Source: JAHQVI01 sp963749875 (GTDB lineage Bacteria; Pseudomonadota; Alphaproteobacteria; Rhizobiales; Rhodomicrobiaceae). From it: a stretch of DNA of 64,000 bases. The notes beneath the pieces are model-generated. The model worked only from the letters and a program-made list of their open reading frames with translations. It did no database searches and was not told the origin of the DNA. Shown here piece by piece: positions 9,587 to 18,169 of this stretch. Numbering within the stretch: position 1 is the stretch's first letter; the number at the start of each line of letters is the position of its first letter. Location: positions 186,001-250,000 of the forward strand of contig CAVVOX010000003.1 in the NCBI GenBank assembly GCA_963749875.1, in the 5' to 3' direction. Position numbers and translations under genes: made by a program.

Positions 9587-9904
9587 GGCGATTCACTCCG
9601 GGAAAGCCTGTTAGAACGGATCCCCACGAAACAATAAGATGCAAGCTCTCGCTCGTGTCCGGCCGGTTCGGCAGGGTCTGCGGGACCTTGTTTGCTTTCG
9701 CGGATTCCTCTATTCCGATATTTCAGTTCGAGTGCCTGATAAATGAGGGAAACCAACAGCCTATGGCGCTTTGCGCGGTTCTTAAAAGCACCACGGATAC
9801 ATTGGGCTATCATGGTTGCAAGATGTTTTCCGATCCCAGGAACGAGATGTGACGATTTACGTAAACAAGCCCCGCGTTTGCCGTGTATTTAGAAGTATTC
9901 TCAA
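9587..9904. other. Intergenic region after gyrB, no feature recognised
   Basis: 318 bp with falling GC content towards the next gene. Overlapping frames here are antisense or out-of-frame extensions of gyrB. No convincing terminator hairpin, tRNA or conserved small gene was seen. It marks the change from the core replication block to AT-richer accessory DNA. Confidence 0.4.
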
Positions 9905-10915
9905 ATGAAAAATCCCCTGCGTCTTCTAATTGTTCAGGACAACAGTCCCGGGCACTACAATCAAAGCGAGGGGGTGGCGAAAGCAATACAGCGGGTTCAT
10001 GCCTGTGATGTCGCGCGGATGAGGGCTGTTAAAAATTCAATTCCGTCCTGGCATCTTTTATACTATCTTTATAATAAGAAAATTCTACCAGATAAGCTAT
10101 TTCTAAAAATGGCATACGACGAGTTCGTTTGCGAATTTGATCCGGACATAATCGTATCAGCTGGTGGCGATACTTTGTTGTTAAATGTGATTCTCTCGAA
10201 GTTGTATCGATGCAAGAATATATTTTCGGGGTCGGTGCGCAATCTGGACCGACATCTATTCTCAGCAATTCTGATTCCTTATCGAAGATATTCAGGCCAA
10301 TCGCCATTCATTGAGTGTCTAAAGCCTAGTCCGATCGATCCGGATGAACCATCGAAGGCCGCGCAGCGTTTCGACTTCTGCTTTCTGATTGGTGGACCGA
10401 GCGGAACGCATTCCTATTCGGGTGATGACTGGCATCGCCTCTTGCTGCTGATTTAACAGATGGCCGCAAGCCATTCCGTTGCGGTCTTCAGTTCGCGGCG
10501 AACGCCGCCGGATATCGCCGTTCAATTGCGGCAGGTGCAGAGCGAGAATATCAGCTTCTTCGATCCTGCAGATGCGGGAACCGTGGAGCTATTCGACTAT
10601 TGCAAGCGGTCAAGCGGGATCATCGTGACGGAAGATTCAAACTCGATGATTACTGAGGCCGTGTGTTGTCGCAAACCTGTCCTGGCGCTTGCGCCGGCGC
10701 GGACTTGAATGAATGCTAACGAGGCGGACTACCTAGCCGGTCTGATGTCGAAAAATTGGCTCGCGCGCCAGGTGCTCGACGAAAATGCCGCCGTCCATGA
10801 ACTCATCACAAAGTTGGACGCCTTACAGCCCATGAGATCCAATCATTTGGACATACTCGCAAAAAAACTGCAGCCACTTCTTCCGATCCCCGCAAGCGCT
10901 CCAGTGATGTCGTAG
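9905..10915 (+). pseudogene. ELM1/DUF1022-family protein, interrupted by two in-frame stops
   Basis: One continuous frame of 337 codons is cut by TAA at 10454-10456 and TGA at 10706-10708; there is no frameshift. The parts are N-terminal (DNSPGHYNQSEGVAKAI), central (LIGGPSGTHSYSGDDWHRL, then FSSRRTPPDIA after the first stop) and C-terminal (VTEDSNSMITEAVCCRKPVL just before the second). SRRTP and VTEDSxSMxxEA are the marks of the ELM1 family, which resembles glycosyltransferases and is often near lipopolysaccharide genes. The base composition is AT-richer than the neighbours, suggesting transfer. Two independent stops argue for real decay. It converges on a glycosyltransferase gene. Confidence 0.8.
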
Positions 10916-10921
10916 AGAGTG

Positions 10922-11749
10922 TCACGGAGTTGAGGTTCTGGGACGGCGGATCTTCGATTCGAAGGCGTCCCGGTGTTGCGCACCTGACGGCAACGGTTCG
11001 CGCTCCAATATTTTCGCGATCCGGCTGGTGCGCATGAAAGCATGGGATAGTGAAAAATAGAATCCCTTCCAGCCACCCGTACAATGCAACCGGCAGATAT
11101 AATATTTCACAAAACTAATCGGAAATTCAAATATAAGGCGGACCCGCAAAGTTGCCGGTCCATAGGTCTTCGAACTGTTTGCACGAAATGTGCTGAACCG
11201 ATTGTTTTTCTCAATAACGTGTTCGAGTGAGAGATAGGGGTAGTGGAGAATCGGCGCCCGAAGCTGTTTGGGCGCTATGTGCTTGAGCGCGACACGGTCA
11301 TAGACTGAGTGGTCCCGATAGCTGCCGACCGCGCGGTGATAAAAGCGTACGACATTATAATCCGTCGCAAACGGCCTCGGCTTCTCATCGCCCGGGTAGA
11401 TCGTCAATATCTTCGCCTTATAGGCATCGGGTTCGGGCGGGAGGCCGTCCCGAAACAAGCTTTGAATCTCCCTCGCCAGATCGGGCGTCACGACTTCGTC
11501 GGCATCGACATTGAGAACCCACTCATTGCGGCAGCACTGTTCGGCGTAGCGCTTCTGCGGTCCATAGCCGGTCCAATCGCGGTGCAGAACCGTCGCGCCC
11601 ATCGACCGGGCGATTTCGACGGTCCGGTCCGTACTGCCGGAATCCACGACGATTATCTCGTCGACCCAGGATCGCAGCGCGACGAGCGTCCGGGGCAGCC
11701 GCGCTTCTTCATTCTTGGTGATGATAAAGGCCGAGACGGGGATGGGCAC
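10922..11749 (-). CDS. Family 2 glycosyltransferase, WaaE/KdtX type
   Basis: This 275-residue inverting glycosyltransferase probably acts on lipopolysaccharide core or another surface glycan. The GT-A fold signs are VSAFIITKNEEARLPRTL, then VDSGSTDRTVEIA, and the metal-binding LNVDADEVV. The sequence RDWTGYGPQKRYAEQ is characteristic of the WaaE subgroup that adds glucose to heptose. I prefer GTG 11749 (VPIPVSAF), which has GGAG 8 bp upstream. An ATG at 11833 would add 28 residues not typical of the family. The acceptor sugar is not deducible. It lies tail to tail with the decayed ELM1-family gene. Confidence 0.85.
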   Translation of the reverse strand: MPIPVSAFIITKNEEARLPRTLVALRSWVDEIIVVDSGSTDRTVEIARSMGATVLHRDWTGYGPQKRYAEQCCRNEWVLNVDADEVVTPDLAREIQSLFRDGLPPEPDAYKAKILTIYPGDEKPRPFATDYNVVRFYHRAVGSYRDHSVYDRVALKHIAPKQLRAPILHYPYLSLEHVIEKNNRFSTFRANSSKTYGPATLRVRLIFEFPISFVKYYICRLHCTGGWKGFYFSLSHAFMRTSRIAKILEREPLPSGAQHRDAFESKIRRPRTSTP

Positions 11750-11991
11750 GGCATCTCCACAACTTAAAATTGCATTAATGCCGGCGTACGCGCAAATGAT
11801 GGGGCGGGCAAGCTGCGCAGAGCGGGCGTCCACAGCTCGGGCAAAGAAAATCAGCCACTGCGTCTTATCGGCAACTTTTCGGCTTTGAAGGACTTGAGGA
11901 AGGGCGGCCCGTCTGCGGCCGTGCGGCGGAAATACTGCTTTGGCAGCACACTCGGCGGCTTGCTGCTAACCTACTGAATTTTAAAACAGAT

Positions 11992-12021
11992 TTGCGTATC
12001 CTTGGATACGCAGGCTATAAT
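11992..12021 (+). promoter_or_regulatory. Promoter of usg with a palindromic operator-like spacer
   Basis: TTGCGT (11992-11997) and a perfect TATAAT (12016-12021) are 18 bp apart. The spacer holds a perfect inverted repeat, GCGTATCC-TT-GGATACGC (11994-12011), overlapping the -35 box. A repressor dimer bound there would block RNA polymerase. The regulator is unknown. Confidence 0.55.
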
Positions 12022-12056
12022 TTTGCCTGATGGCTTTGTCAACCGAAGAGGTGCCG

Positions 12057-12326
12057 ATGACGGATCAGCATTTGCTCCACCAGTTGCGGGGCTACAGTCT
12101 TACCACCGCGGAGATTCTCTATCGCATGCCGGATCATCCCGGCCTTCTGCAATCTTTCGTTTGGCAGGACTACGACATGGCGCCGCGTTTTCCTCGTCTC
12201 GAAGCGTTTCTGACCTATTGGCAGGATCACCTTGAAGGCCCGTTGTACAAGGTGACCGTCGCGCATAAGAAGCTCGTCTCCCCTACGGAATTTCAGTTTA
12301 TCGACGGCCGGTTCGTGCTGCATTGA
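12057..12326 (+). CDS. usg: Usg family protein
   Basis: This 89-residue protein of the Usg family is found in alphaproteobacteria and was first noted beside tryptophan genes; its function is not established. Diagnostic stretches are QLRGYSLTTAEILYRMPDHP, LQSFVWQDYDMAPRFPRL and PLYKVTVAHKKLVSPTEF. I placed the start at ATG 12057, preceded by GAAGAGG at good spacing; ATG 12030 would add nine residues. The promoter-like sequence with a palindrome lies 36 bp upstream. No trp genes are nearby, so the context gives no further clue. Confidence 0.9.
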   Translation: MTDQHLLHQLRGYSLTTAEILYRMPDHPGLLQSFVWQDYDMAPRFPRLEAFLTYWQDHLEGPLYKVTVAHKKLVSPTEFQFIDGRFVLH

Positions 12327-12444
12327 GCGGCGGCCTCTCCGTCACCCGGCATTGTGAGCCTGCACGCGCCCGCTTGATCCGGCGCGGCAAGGGCTGTATT
12401 CAGCGCTGATATATCTGAACCGGATCGGGGGCTGAACTCGGCGC

Positions 12445-13194
12445 ATGATCAGACAGGCCAAGAGACTGACGCGTCCTTATCTGCGCGCAGTCCAGGGAAG
12501 CTATCGCTCGGTCCGGCATTCCATATCGGCCAATTCGCCGCCATGGCTGAGAGGGGCGCTCGACCGCGTTCTCGACCATTTCGATCTTATCTTTGTGGAT
12601 CACGGCGTCTTTCGGGCGATCTATCCGAACCGTCACCGCATCTCGCCTCTCGCCTGGCGCTCGGCTCAGCCCTCGCCTCGCGACATCCGGCGTCTTGCCC
12701 GTCGCGGCATCAAGACGATCGTCAATCTGCGCGGCGAGCGCGATTGCGGCAGCTACCGTCTTCAGCAGCGCGCATGCGAAAAATACGGCATCCGCATGGT
12801 CGATTTCGTCGTCAAATCGCGGCAAGCCCCGCAGCGCCAAATCTTTCATGACGCGAAGGCGCTTTTCAAGACGATCGAATATCCCATGCTGCTCCACTGC
12901 AAATCCGGTGCTGACCGTGCTGGTCTGATGAGCGTGCTTTATCTCATCTTAAAGGAAGGGCGGCCCGTCGAGGACGCCAGGCGCCAGCTCAGTCTCAGAT
13001 ATGGCCATATCAGACAGGCCGATACCGGCGTGCTGGACATGGTCTTCGACAGTTATCTGGCCCATAGCAGCGAGGAGCCGATCACATTCCTCGACTGGGT
13101 CGACCAGCATTACGATTCCAAGGCGATCAGCACGCGGTTCCGGGCGCGCTCCTGGGCCAATCTGTTGGTCAACCGGCTAATGCGCCGAGAATGA
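12445..13194 (+). CDS. Tyrosine/dual-specificity phosphatase family protein
   Basis: This 249-residue protein has a Cys-based phosphatase active site, HCKSGADRAG at 151-160, with the nucleophile C152 and phosphate-binding R158 (CX5R). Upstream, YRSAQP-like WRSAQPSPRD and the strand IKTIVNLRGERD match the DSP/PTP families of Pfam Y_phosphatase3 and DSPc type. No signal peptide or membrane helix is visible, so it is probably cytoplasmic. The substrate is unknown and could be protein or a phosphoinositide-like molecule. It converges on the membrane-protein gene at 13200, with stops only 5 bp apart. Confidence 0.85.
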   Translation: MIRQAKRLTRPYLRAVQGSYRSVRHSISANSPPWLRGALDRVLDHFDLIFVDHGVFRAIYPNRHRISPLAWRSAQPSPRDIRRLARRGIKTIVNLRGERDCGSYRLQQRACEKYGIRMVDFVVKSRQAPQRQIFHDAKALFKTIEYPMLLHCKSGADRAGLMSVLYLILKEGRPVEDARRQLSLRYGHIRQADTGVLDMVFDSYLAHSSEEPITFLDWVDQHYDSKAISTRFRARSWANLLVNRLMRRE

Positions 13195-13199
13195 GTGTC

Positions 13200-13916
13200 T
13201 TAACCAGCCAGAAGCGCGCCGCGCAGGTCGGTTCCTGCGACAAGATCGATGAGCGCAGCGACCGGATAGGCAAATGCACTCCAGAAACCCAGGCCGGTTT
13301 CGCCGCGAATAATATCCGGGACGATCTGAAAACGGTAATAGGCCCACGCCGCCGCGGCGGGGATCAGAACCATGATCGTCTGCGTCACGCCATGGCACAC
13401 CATTTCCGGCGCGATCTGGTCCGCAAGCTGAAACGCCAGCCCTTCCCAGCTGGAAGGACGGCCGGAGAACTTAAGCGCATAGCGCGTGACGCGCCCTGCG
13501 AGCGACGGCTTGCCTTCTTCACTCGTGAAGGCTTCGCGCAGGCGCGTGAGAATGAGCTCGTAAAGCAAGAGGCGCGCGAGTTTGCGCGGGCCGATGCGCG
13601 TTGCGGCCCAGACGGCGAGAACAGGCAGAATATCGATGAAACCGCTCGCGAGCGCCCAGCCGCCATAGAGCCCGGCAGCGAGAACGATGGTCGACACGGC
13701 AAGGCGCAAGGTCTCCGGATCGTTGATAAAGACGGCAGCGCCTTCGACAAGGGCGAAAGCCGTGCCGACGACGAAGGACGGGATCAGAATGCCGCGCACA
13801 CGGGTTTGAATGACCGCATCGACCTCGGCGAGCGCGAGCCGCACCGCGACCTCTTCGCCCGCGGCAAGCGCGCCCTGAAGCCCTGTGCGGAGTTGATCGA
13901 TCGACTTCAAAACCAT
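13200..13916 (-). CDS. Uncharacterised membrane protein
   Basis: This 238-residue protein has several hydrophobic segments (near residues 43-63, 72-110 and 185-203) and a conserved-looking cytoplasmic loop with KLARLLLYELILTRLREAF. The N-terminus MVLKSIDQLRTGLQGALAAG is amphipathic and not a cleavable signal. I do not recognise the family. It is divergent from the DUF697-like GTPase gene, with 99 bp between starts, and palindrome R2 sits in that spacer. A joint role with the GTPase is only a guess from position. Confidence 0.65.
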   Translation of the reverse strand: MVLKSIDQLRTGLQGALAAGEEVAVRLALAEVDAVIQTRVRGILIPSFVVGTAFALVEGAAVFINDPETLRLAVSTIVLAAGLYGGWALASGFIDILPVLAVWAATRIGPRKLARLLLYELILTRLREAFTSEEGKPSLAGRVTRYALKFSGRPSSWEGLAFQLADQIAPEMVCHGVTQTIMVLIPAAAAWAYYRFQIVPDIIRGETGLGFWSAFAYPVAALIDLVAGTDLRGALLAG

Positions 13917-13944
13917 GGCGCGACGTCCCAGATTGCATAAAGTC

Positions 13945-13994
13945 CTAGATCAACCCTCGTTCAAGTGAACTCACTTGAACGAGGGTTGATCTAG
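13945..13994. repeat. R2: single-hairpin form of the TA-type element, perfect palindrome
   Basis: The 50 bp read CTAGATCAACCCTCG..., with two perfect 24-bp arms around a 2-bp centre. TA lies just inside each end (13946-13947 and 13992-13993). It corresponds to hairpin 1 of the longer copies. It is the only sequence feature between two divergent gene starts, so it could form a cruciform or affect both promoters. Confidence 0.9.
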
Positions 13995-14015
13995 CATGAG
14001 GGGAGCCGCGGCCCA

Positions 14016-15713
14016 ATGCGCACCGACGAACAGATCGCCGCAGCGTTCAAGGATCCCGGCGATCTCCTTGGCCTCTTGCTCGGTTCACGAAAGACCGAAC
14101 TTGCCCCGCTCTATGAGGCGGCGGGCGTCGAGACGCAAGCGGGTCCGGATGCGCTCGCCATTGCGATCGAGGCGCTGATTGCGGGCAGCCTCAAGGATAG
14201 GCAAGAGCAGGCGGGGCCGCTCGGGCTCGCAAGCTGGGCCGCGAGGCGTCTGGGATCCGTTTCGCATCTGCGGGATCTTGCCGAGGCCGATCGCGAGATC
14301 CTTCGCCTGTCGCAGGCGCGCGAAGGCGGCGTCACCGGTACGAGCGAGACCAGCGAATTTCTCGCGACCGACGGCCGCGCTCTGCTCAAAATCGCGATCG
14401 TGCTTGCCCATTTAAGGCAAACGAAGACGATGCATCTTCGCCGATGGCGTCCACTCCTCGACCGGCTGGTTGGCCACCCGGAATCGGCCGTAACCGCCAC
14501 GGCGAAGCGGAAAGCCCCGCCATTCGGACCAGAGGCGAAAGAACGCGGTGGCGGGGCGGGCGATGAGGCATTATGGGAGATTATCCAAGGCGCGGGCGGA
14601 CGCCTGCCATTGTCAGTATGGGAAGCGAGATTGACGGAAGCCCGTAAGGCGCTCGGCCGCTTCAACATCATCGTCGCGGGCCGGACCGGCGTCGGCAAGA
14701 CGACGCTGATCGGGGCGATTTTCGGCGAGGAGGTCGGCAACACGCTGATGGGCCGGCCCCGGACGCGCGGCCGGATCTGGTATCCGGCCGACCCCGGCGA
14801 GGCCGACATTCTCCGGCTTTGCGATACGGAAGGGCTCGAAATGGAGCGTTATCAGGAAACGCTCGAAGGGCTCAAGCGCGAGATTGAAAACCGCAACGCG
14901 TCAAACGATCCGTTCGACCATATTCATATCGCCTGGCTGTGCATCGACGAACCCTCGCTGACGGTGCAGCCCGGGGAGGAGGCGCTCGTTAAGCTGCTCA
15001 CGCGCGAGGGCATCCCGGTGATCGTCGTTCTGACGAAAGCGGGGATGGCGCCGGCCTTCCAGGAGACGGTCGAAAAGCTGCTGCCGGACGCAGTGGCGGT
15101 CATTCGCGTGCGGGCCGCGCCGATTGTGATGGAGGAGCAAAGCTTTCCGCAGATGGGGCTCGACGCGCTCATGCAGGCGACCGAAAGGGCCATTCCCTCG
15201 GCGGTCGAAGCGGCCTGGCATGTCGCCTCGCGCAATCTCGAAGCCAATTTGAAGCGTTCCGAGACGATCCTGCGGCGCGCGGCCGCGGCGGCCGGCGCGG
15301 CGGGCGCTGCGCCGATCCCGCTCGCCGATGCCGCCGGCGTCTTCGGCGTTCAGGTCGGAATGATCATCGCCATCAGCCTGAATATGGGCGTGAAGCTGAA
15401 GCGGTCCGATCTTCAGGCGATGGCTGTGACGCTGCTCGGCGCCTTGGGCCTCACTGCGGGCGGCCGTTTCCTTGCCGGCCAGTTCGCAAAGCTGATCCCC
15501 GGTCTCGGGACCATTGCGGGCTCGGCCGTAACAGGGACGACGGCGGCCACCCTGACTTACGGGCTCGGCCGCGCCTATGTGGAGTATCTGCGCAGCTTTT
15601 TCGAGAAGAACCGGCGTATGCCGAACCCCGACGAGCTTGTCACCGGCTTCCGATCCTTTTGGAGCCGGTGGAAAAACAAATACGAGCCGCCTCCGAAAGC
15701 TGCCGATTCTTGA
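14016..15713 (+). CDS. GTPase with C-terminal DUF697-like membrane-associated domain
   Basis: This 565-residue protein has a central G domain. G1 is GRTGVGKTT (from residue 222), G3 is DTEGLE (about 270) and G4 is TKAG. The C-terminal third has Ala/Gly-rich hydrophobic helices with ADAAGVFGVQVGMIIAIS and GALGLTAGGRFLAG, matching the DUF697/YcjF-like GTPase-associated region. The N-terminal 200 residues are helical and not recognised. Related proteins associate with membranes and stress responses, but the function here is unknown. The start ATG 14016 lies 22 bp after palindrome R2. The divergent neighbour is a membrane protein. Confidence 0.8.
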   Translation: MRTDEQIAAAFKDPGDLLGLLLGSRKTELAPLYEAAGVETQAGPDALAIAIEALIAGSLKDRQEQAGPLGLASWAARRLGSVSHLRDLAEADREILRLSQAREGGVTGTSETSEFLATDGRALLKIAIVLAHLRQTKTMHLRRWRPLLDRLVGHPESAVTATAKRKAPPFGPEAKERGGGAGDEALWEIIQGAGGRLPLSVWEARLTEARKALGRFNIIVAGRTGVGKTTLIGAIFGEEVGNTLMGRPRTRGRIWYPADPGEADILRLCDTEGLEMERYQETLEGLKREIENRNASNDPFDHIHIAWLCIDEPSLTVQPGEEALVKLLTREGIPVIVVLTKAGMAPAFQETVEKLLPDAVAVIRVRAAPIVMEEQSFPQMGLDALMQATERAIPSAVEAAWHVASRNLEANLKRSETILRRAAAAAGAAGAAPIPLADAAGVFGVQVGMIIAISLNMGVKLKRSDLQAMAVTLLGALGLTAGGRFLAGQFAKLIPGLGTIAGSAVTGTTAATLTYGLGRAYVEYLRSFFEKNRRMPNPDELVTGFRSFWSRWKNKYEPPPKAADS

Positions 15714-15773
15714 AAGATTTAACGGTTTCGACCAAGCTGGTTTCGATATGAGGGTGCGAGAAAGCGAGTAACC

Positions 15774-16181
15774 ATGCCAAAAGCCATGAAAATCGGCTAT
15801 GACGCGCTGATTGCGGCGGCAAAGCGGGAAATCAAGGAGCTGGAGCCGGAAGACGTGATGGCGCAGGTCGAGAGCGGCGAGGCCATCCTTGTGGATCTGC
15901 GCGATATTCGCGAATTGCAGCGCGACGGCCGCATTCCCGGCTCGTTCCATTGCCCCCGTGGGATGCTCGAATTCTGGATTGATCCGGCGAGTCCCTATTT
16001 CAAATCGGTTTTCGGCGAGCCCAAGCGTTTCGTGTTTCACTGCGCCCTGGACTGGCGCTCGGCCCTTGCGACGCAGACGGCGCAGACCATGGGGCTGGAA
16101 AATGTCGCTCACCTGAAGGGCGGTTTTAAAGCGTGGAAGGAAGGCGGCTGGCCGGTGGAAATGCTCACGAAAAAATCATAA
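15774..16181 (+). CDS. Rhodanese-like domain protein
   Basis: This 135-residue single rhodanese domain has VDLRDIRELQRDGRIPGS near residue 40 and the active-site loop HCALDWRSA with the likely nucleophile C90. It ends with HLKGGFKAWKEGGWPV, the usual C-terminal signature. Such proteins carry persulfide sulfur; the acceptor cannot be told. Cytoplasmic, with no signal peptide. It lies 60 bp after the GTPase gene and just ahead of the carboxylase beta subunit. Confidence 0.88.
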   Translation: MPKAMKIGYDALIAAAKREIKELEPEDVMAQVESGEAILVDLRDIRELQRDGRIPGSFHCPRGMLEFWIDPASPYFKSVFGEPKRFVFHCALDWRSALATQTAQTMGLENVAHLKGGFKAWKEGGWPVEMLTKKS

Positions 16182-16229
16182 GCTCGCGGTGCCCGGCCCT
16201 TCATCACCGGGGCAGCCAAGGATGCGCGC

Positions 16230-17837
16230 GTGGGCAGGATCCGCAGCAAAATCTCCACTTCAAGCAAAGAGTTCGCCGACAATCGGGCGGCGTTCGGTGC
16301 CCTCAACGCCGAGCTTGCCGCTCATCGCGCCGCCGCCAGCCTTGGCGGTCCCGAAGCCGCGCGCAACCGGCACACGGCGAGAGGCAAGCTGCTGCCGCGC
16401 GACCGCGTGCGCAAGCTCATCGATCCGGGGTCGCCCTTTCTCGAACTGTCACCGCTCGCCGCTCATGGCCTTTATGAGGGCGACGTTGCCGGCGCCGGGC
16501 TCATCACCGGCATCGGGCGCGTCTCTGGCCGGGAATGCGTGATCGTCTGCAACGATGCGACCATCAAGGGCGGCACCTACTATCCGATGACGGTCAAAAA
16601 GCATCTGCGCGCTCAGGAGATCGCCGAGGCGAATCGGCTGCCCTGCCTCTATCTGGTCGATAGCGGCGGCGCAAATCTGCCCTATCACACCGAGGTCTTT
16701 CCGGATCGCGATCATTTCGGCCGCATCTTTTACAATCAGGCGCGCATGTCGGCGGCGGGGATCCCGCAGATTGCCGTCGTCATGGGATCATGCACGGCCG
16801 GGGGAGCCTATGTGCCGGCGATGTCCGATGAAACGATCATCGTGCGCAATCAGGGCACGATCTTTCTCGGCGGACCGCCGCTCGTCAAAGCGGCGACCGG
16901 CGAGACCGTGACCGCCGAGGAGCTTGGCGGCGCCGACATTCATACGCGCAAATCCGGCGTCGCCGATCATTATGCTGAGGATGACGAGGATGCGCTGGCG
17001 ATCGCGCGCCGCACCGTCTCGCATCTCAATACGCGCAAGTCGCCTGATCTGGTTTTCGCCGAGCCGCGCCTGCCCGCTTACGATGCCGGCGAACTGAGCG
17101 GCATCGTGCCGGCGCGCCTTGCCGTGCAATATGACGTTCGCGAAGTGATCGCCCGGCTTGTGGACGGCTCGGAGCTTGACGAGTTCAAGGCCAATTATGC
17201 GACCACGATCGTGACCGGCTTCGCCCATCTCGAAGGCATTCCGATCGGCGTCGTCGCCAATAACGGCATCCTTTATTCCGAATCCGCGCTCAAGGCGGCG
17301 CATTTCATCGAGCTGTGCTGCAAGCGGCGCATCCCTCTGCTCTTCCTGCAGAACATTGCGGGCTTCATTGTCGGCAAGGCCTATGAAGCCGGAGGCATCG
17401 CCAAGGACGGGGCGAAAATGGTGACCGCCGTCGCCTGTGCGAATGTGCCCAAGATCACCCTGATCATCGGCGGGTCCTATGGGGCCGGCAATTACGCCAT
17501 GTGCGGCCGCGCCTACGCTCCGCGCTTCCTGTTCTCCTGGCCGAATGCGCGGATCTCGGTCATGGGCGGCGAGCAGGCCGCCAGCGTCCTTGCCACGGTG
17601 CGCCGGGAGCGGATCGAGGCGGAGGGCAAGAGCTGGTCGCCCGAGGATGAAGAGGCCTTCAAGGCGCCGATCCGCGAGCAATATGACCGCGAGGGCAGCC
17701 CCTATTTCGCCACGGCAAGGCTGTGGGATGACGGCATCATCATGCCGTCCGAGAGCCGCCGCGTGCTTTCTCTTGCCTTTTCCGCCGCCCTCAATGCGCC
17801 GATCTCGGAGACGACATTCGGTGTCTTCCGTATGTAA
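16230..17837 (+). CDS. mccB: Acyl-CoA carboxylase beta subunit, methylcrotonyl-CoA carboxylase type
   Basis: This 535-residue carboxyltransferase subunit transfers carboxyl from biotin to 3-methylcrotonyl-CoA in leucine breakdown. The N-terminal region LLPRDRVRKLIDPGSPFLEL, the central GGAYVPAMSDETIIV, GGPPLVKAATGE and the C-terminal GGSYGAGNYAMCGRAY fit the MCC beta group better than PccB, which is shorter. The start is GTG 16230 with AAGGA 7 bp upstream. The matching MCC alpha subunit is not in this window. The biotin-bearing subunit at 36.7 kb resembles PccA, so the partner is presumably elsewhere. Substrate choice is inferred from family resemblance. Confidence 0.88.
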   Translation: MGRIRSKISTSSKEFADNRAAFGALNAELAAHRAAASLGGPEAARNRHTARGKLLPRDRVRKLIDPGSPFLELSPLAAHGLYEGDVAGAGLITGIGRVSGRECVIVCNDATIKGGTYYPMTVKKHLRAQEIAEANRLPCLYLVDSGGANLPYHTEVFPDRDHFGRIFYNQARMSAAGIPQIAVVMGSCTAGGAYVPAMSDETIIVRNQGTIFLGGPPLVKAATGETVTAEELGGADIHTRKSGVADHYAEDDEDALAIARRTVSHLNTRKSPDLVFAEPRLPAYDAGELSGIVPARLAVQYDVREVIARLVDGSELDEFKANYATTIVTGFAHLEGIPIGVVANNGILYSESALKAAHFIELCCKRRIPLLFLQNIAGFIVGKAYEAGGIAKDGAKMVTAVACANVPKITLIIGGSYGAGNYAMCGRAYAPRFLFSWPNARISVMGGEQAASVLATVRRERIEAEGKSWSPEDEEAFKAPIREQYDREGSPYFATARLWDDGIIMPSESRRVLSLAFSAALNAPISETTFGVFRM

Positions 17838-18169
17838 TACTACCTATTTGTATGTATTTTCGGCAAATTTATAATATTCTGAATTCATAGTGATGGATGG
17901 TCGGTCATTTTTTGGGCTGAGCCGTGTATTTCGTGTTTCAGACTCACTCGTTTTTCTGTAGGGTTGCTTGATAGGTTTCGCTCATTCTTGGGAATTTGAG
18001 CGTGTGGCATGAGAAACCGATCGACTTGCGAAGCAGCCCATGATGATTGGAGCTCTTCATTGCACCGTGAGCGTGGCCGTCGAGCCCGTCTGACGCCGAC
18101 GCTGCCATAGCGGCCCCGGCGCCACCTTTTCCATCCCATTCGAAATCAATGCGCGGTTGAGAGCTCAGC
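17838..18169. other. Intergenic region, no feature recognised
   Basis: 332 bp between mccB and the MHYT gene. The first 120 bp are AT-rich with short T runs but no clear stem for a terminator. No conserved small gene is apparent on either strand. Confidence 0.4.

Noticed and set aside
13945..13994. Palindrome R2 as a bidirectional terminator
   Set aside because: It lies between two divergent starts, has no T run, and matches a dispersed element family.
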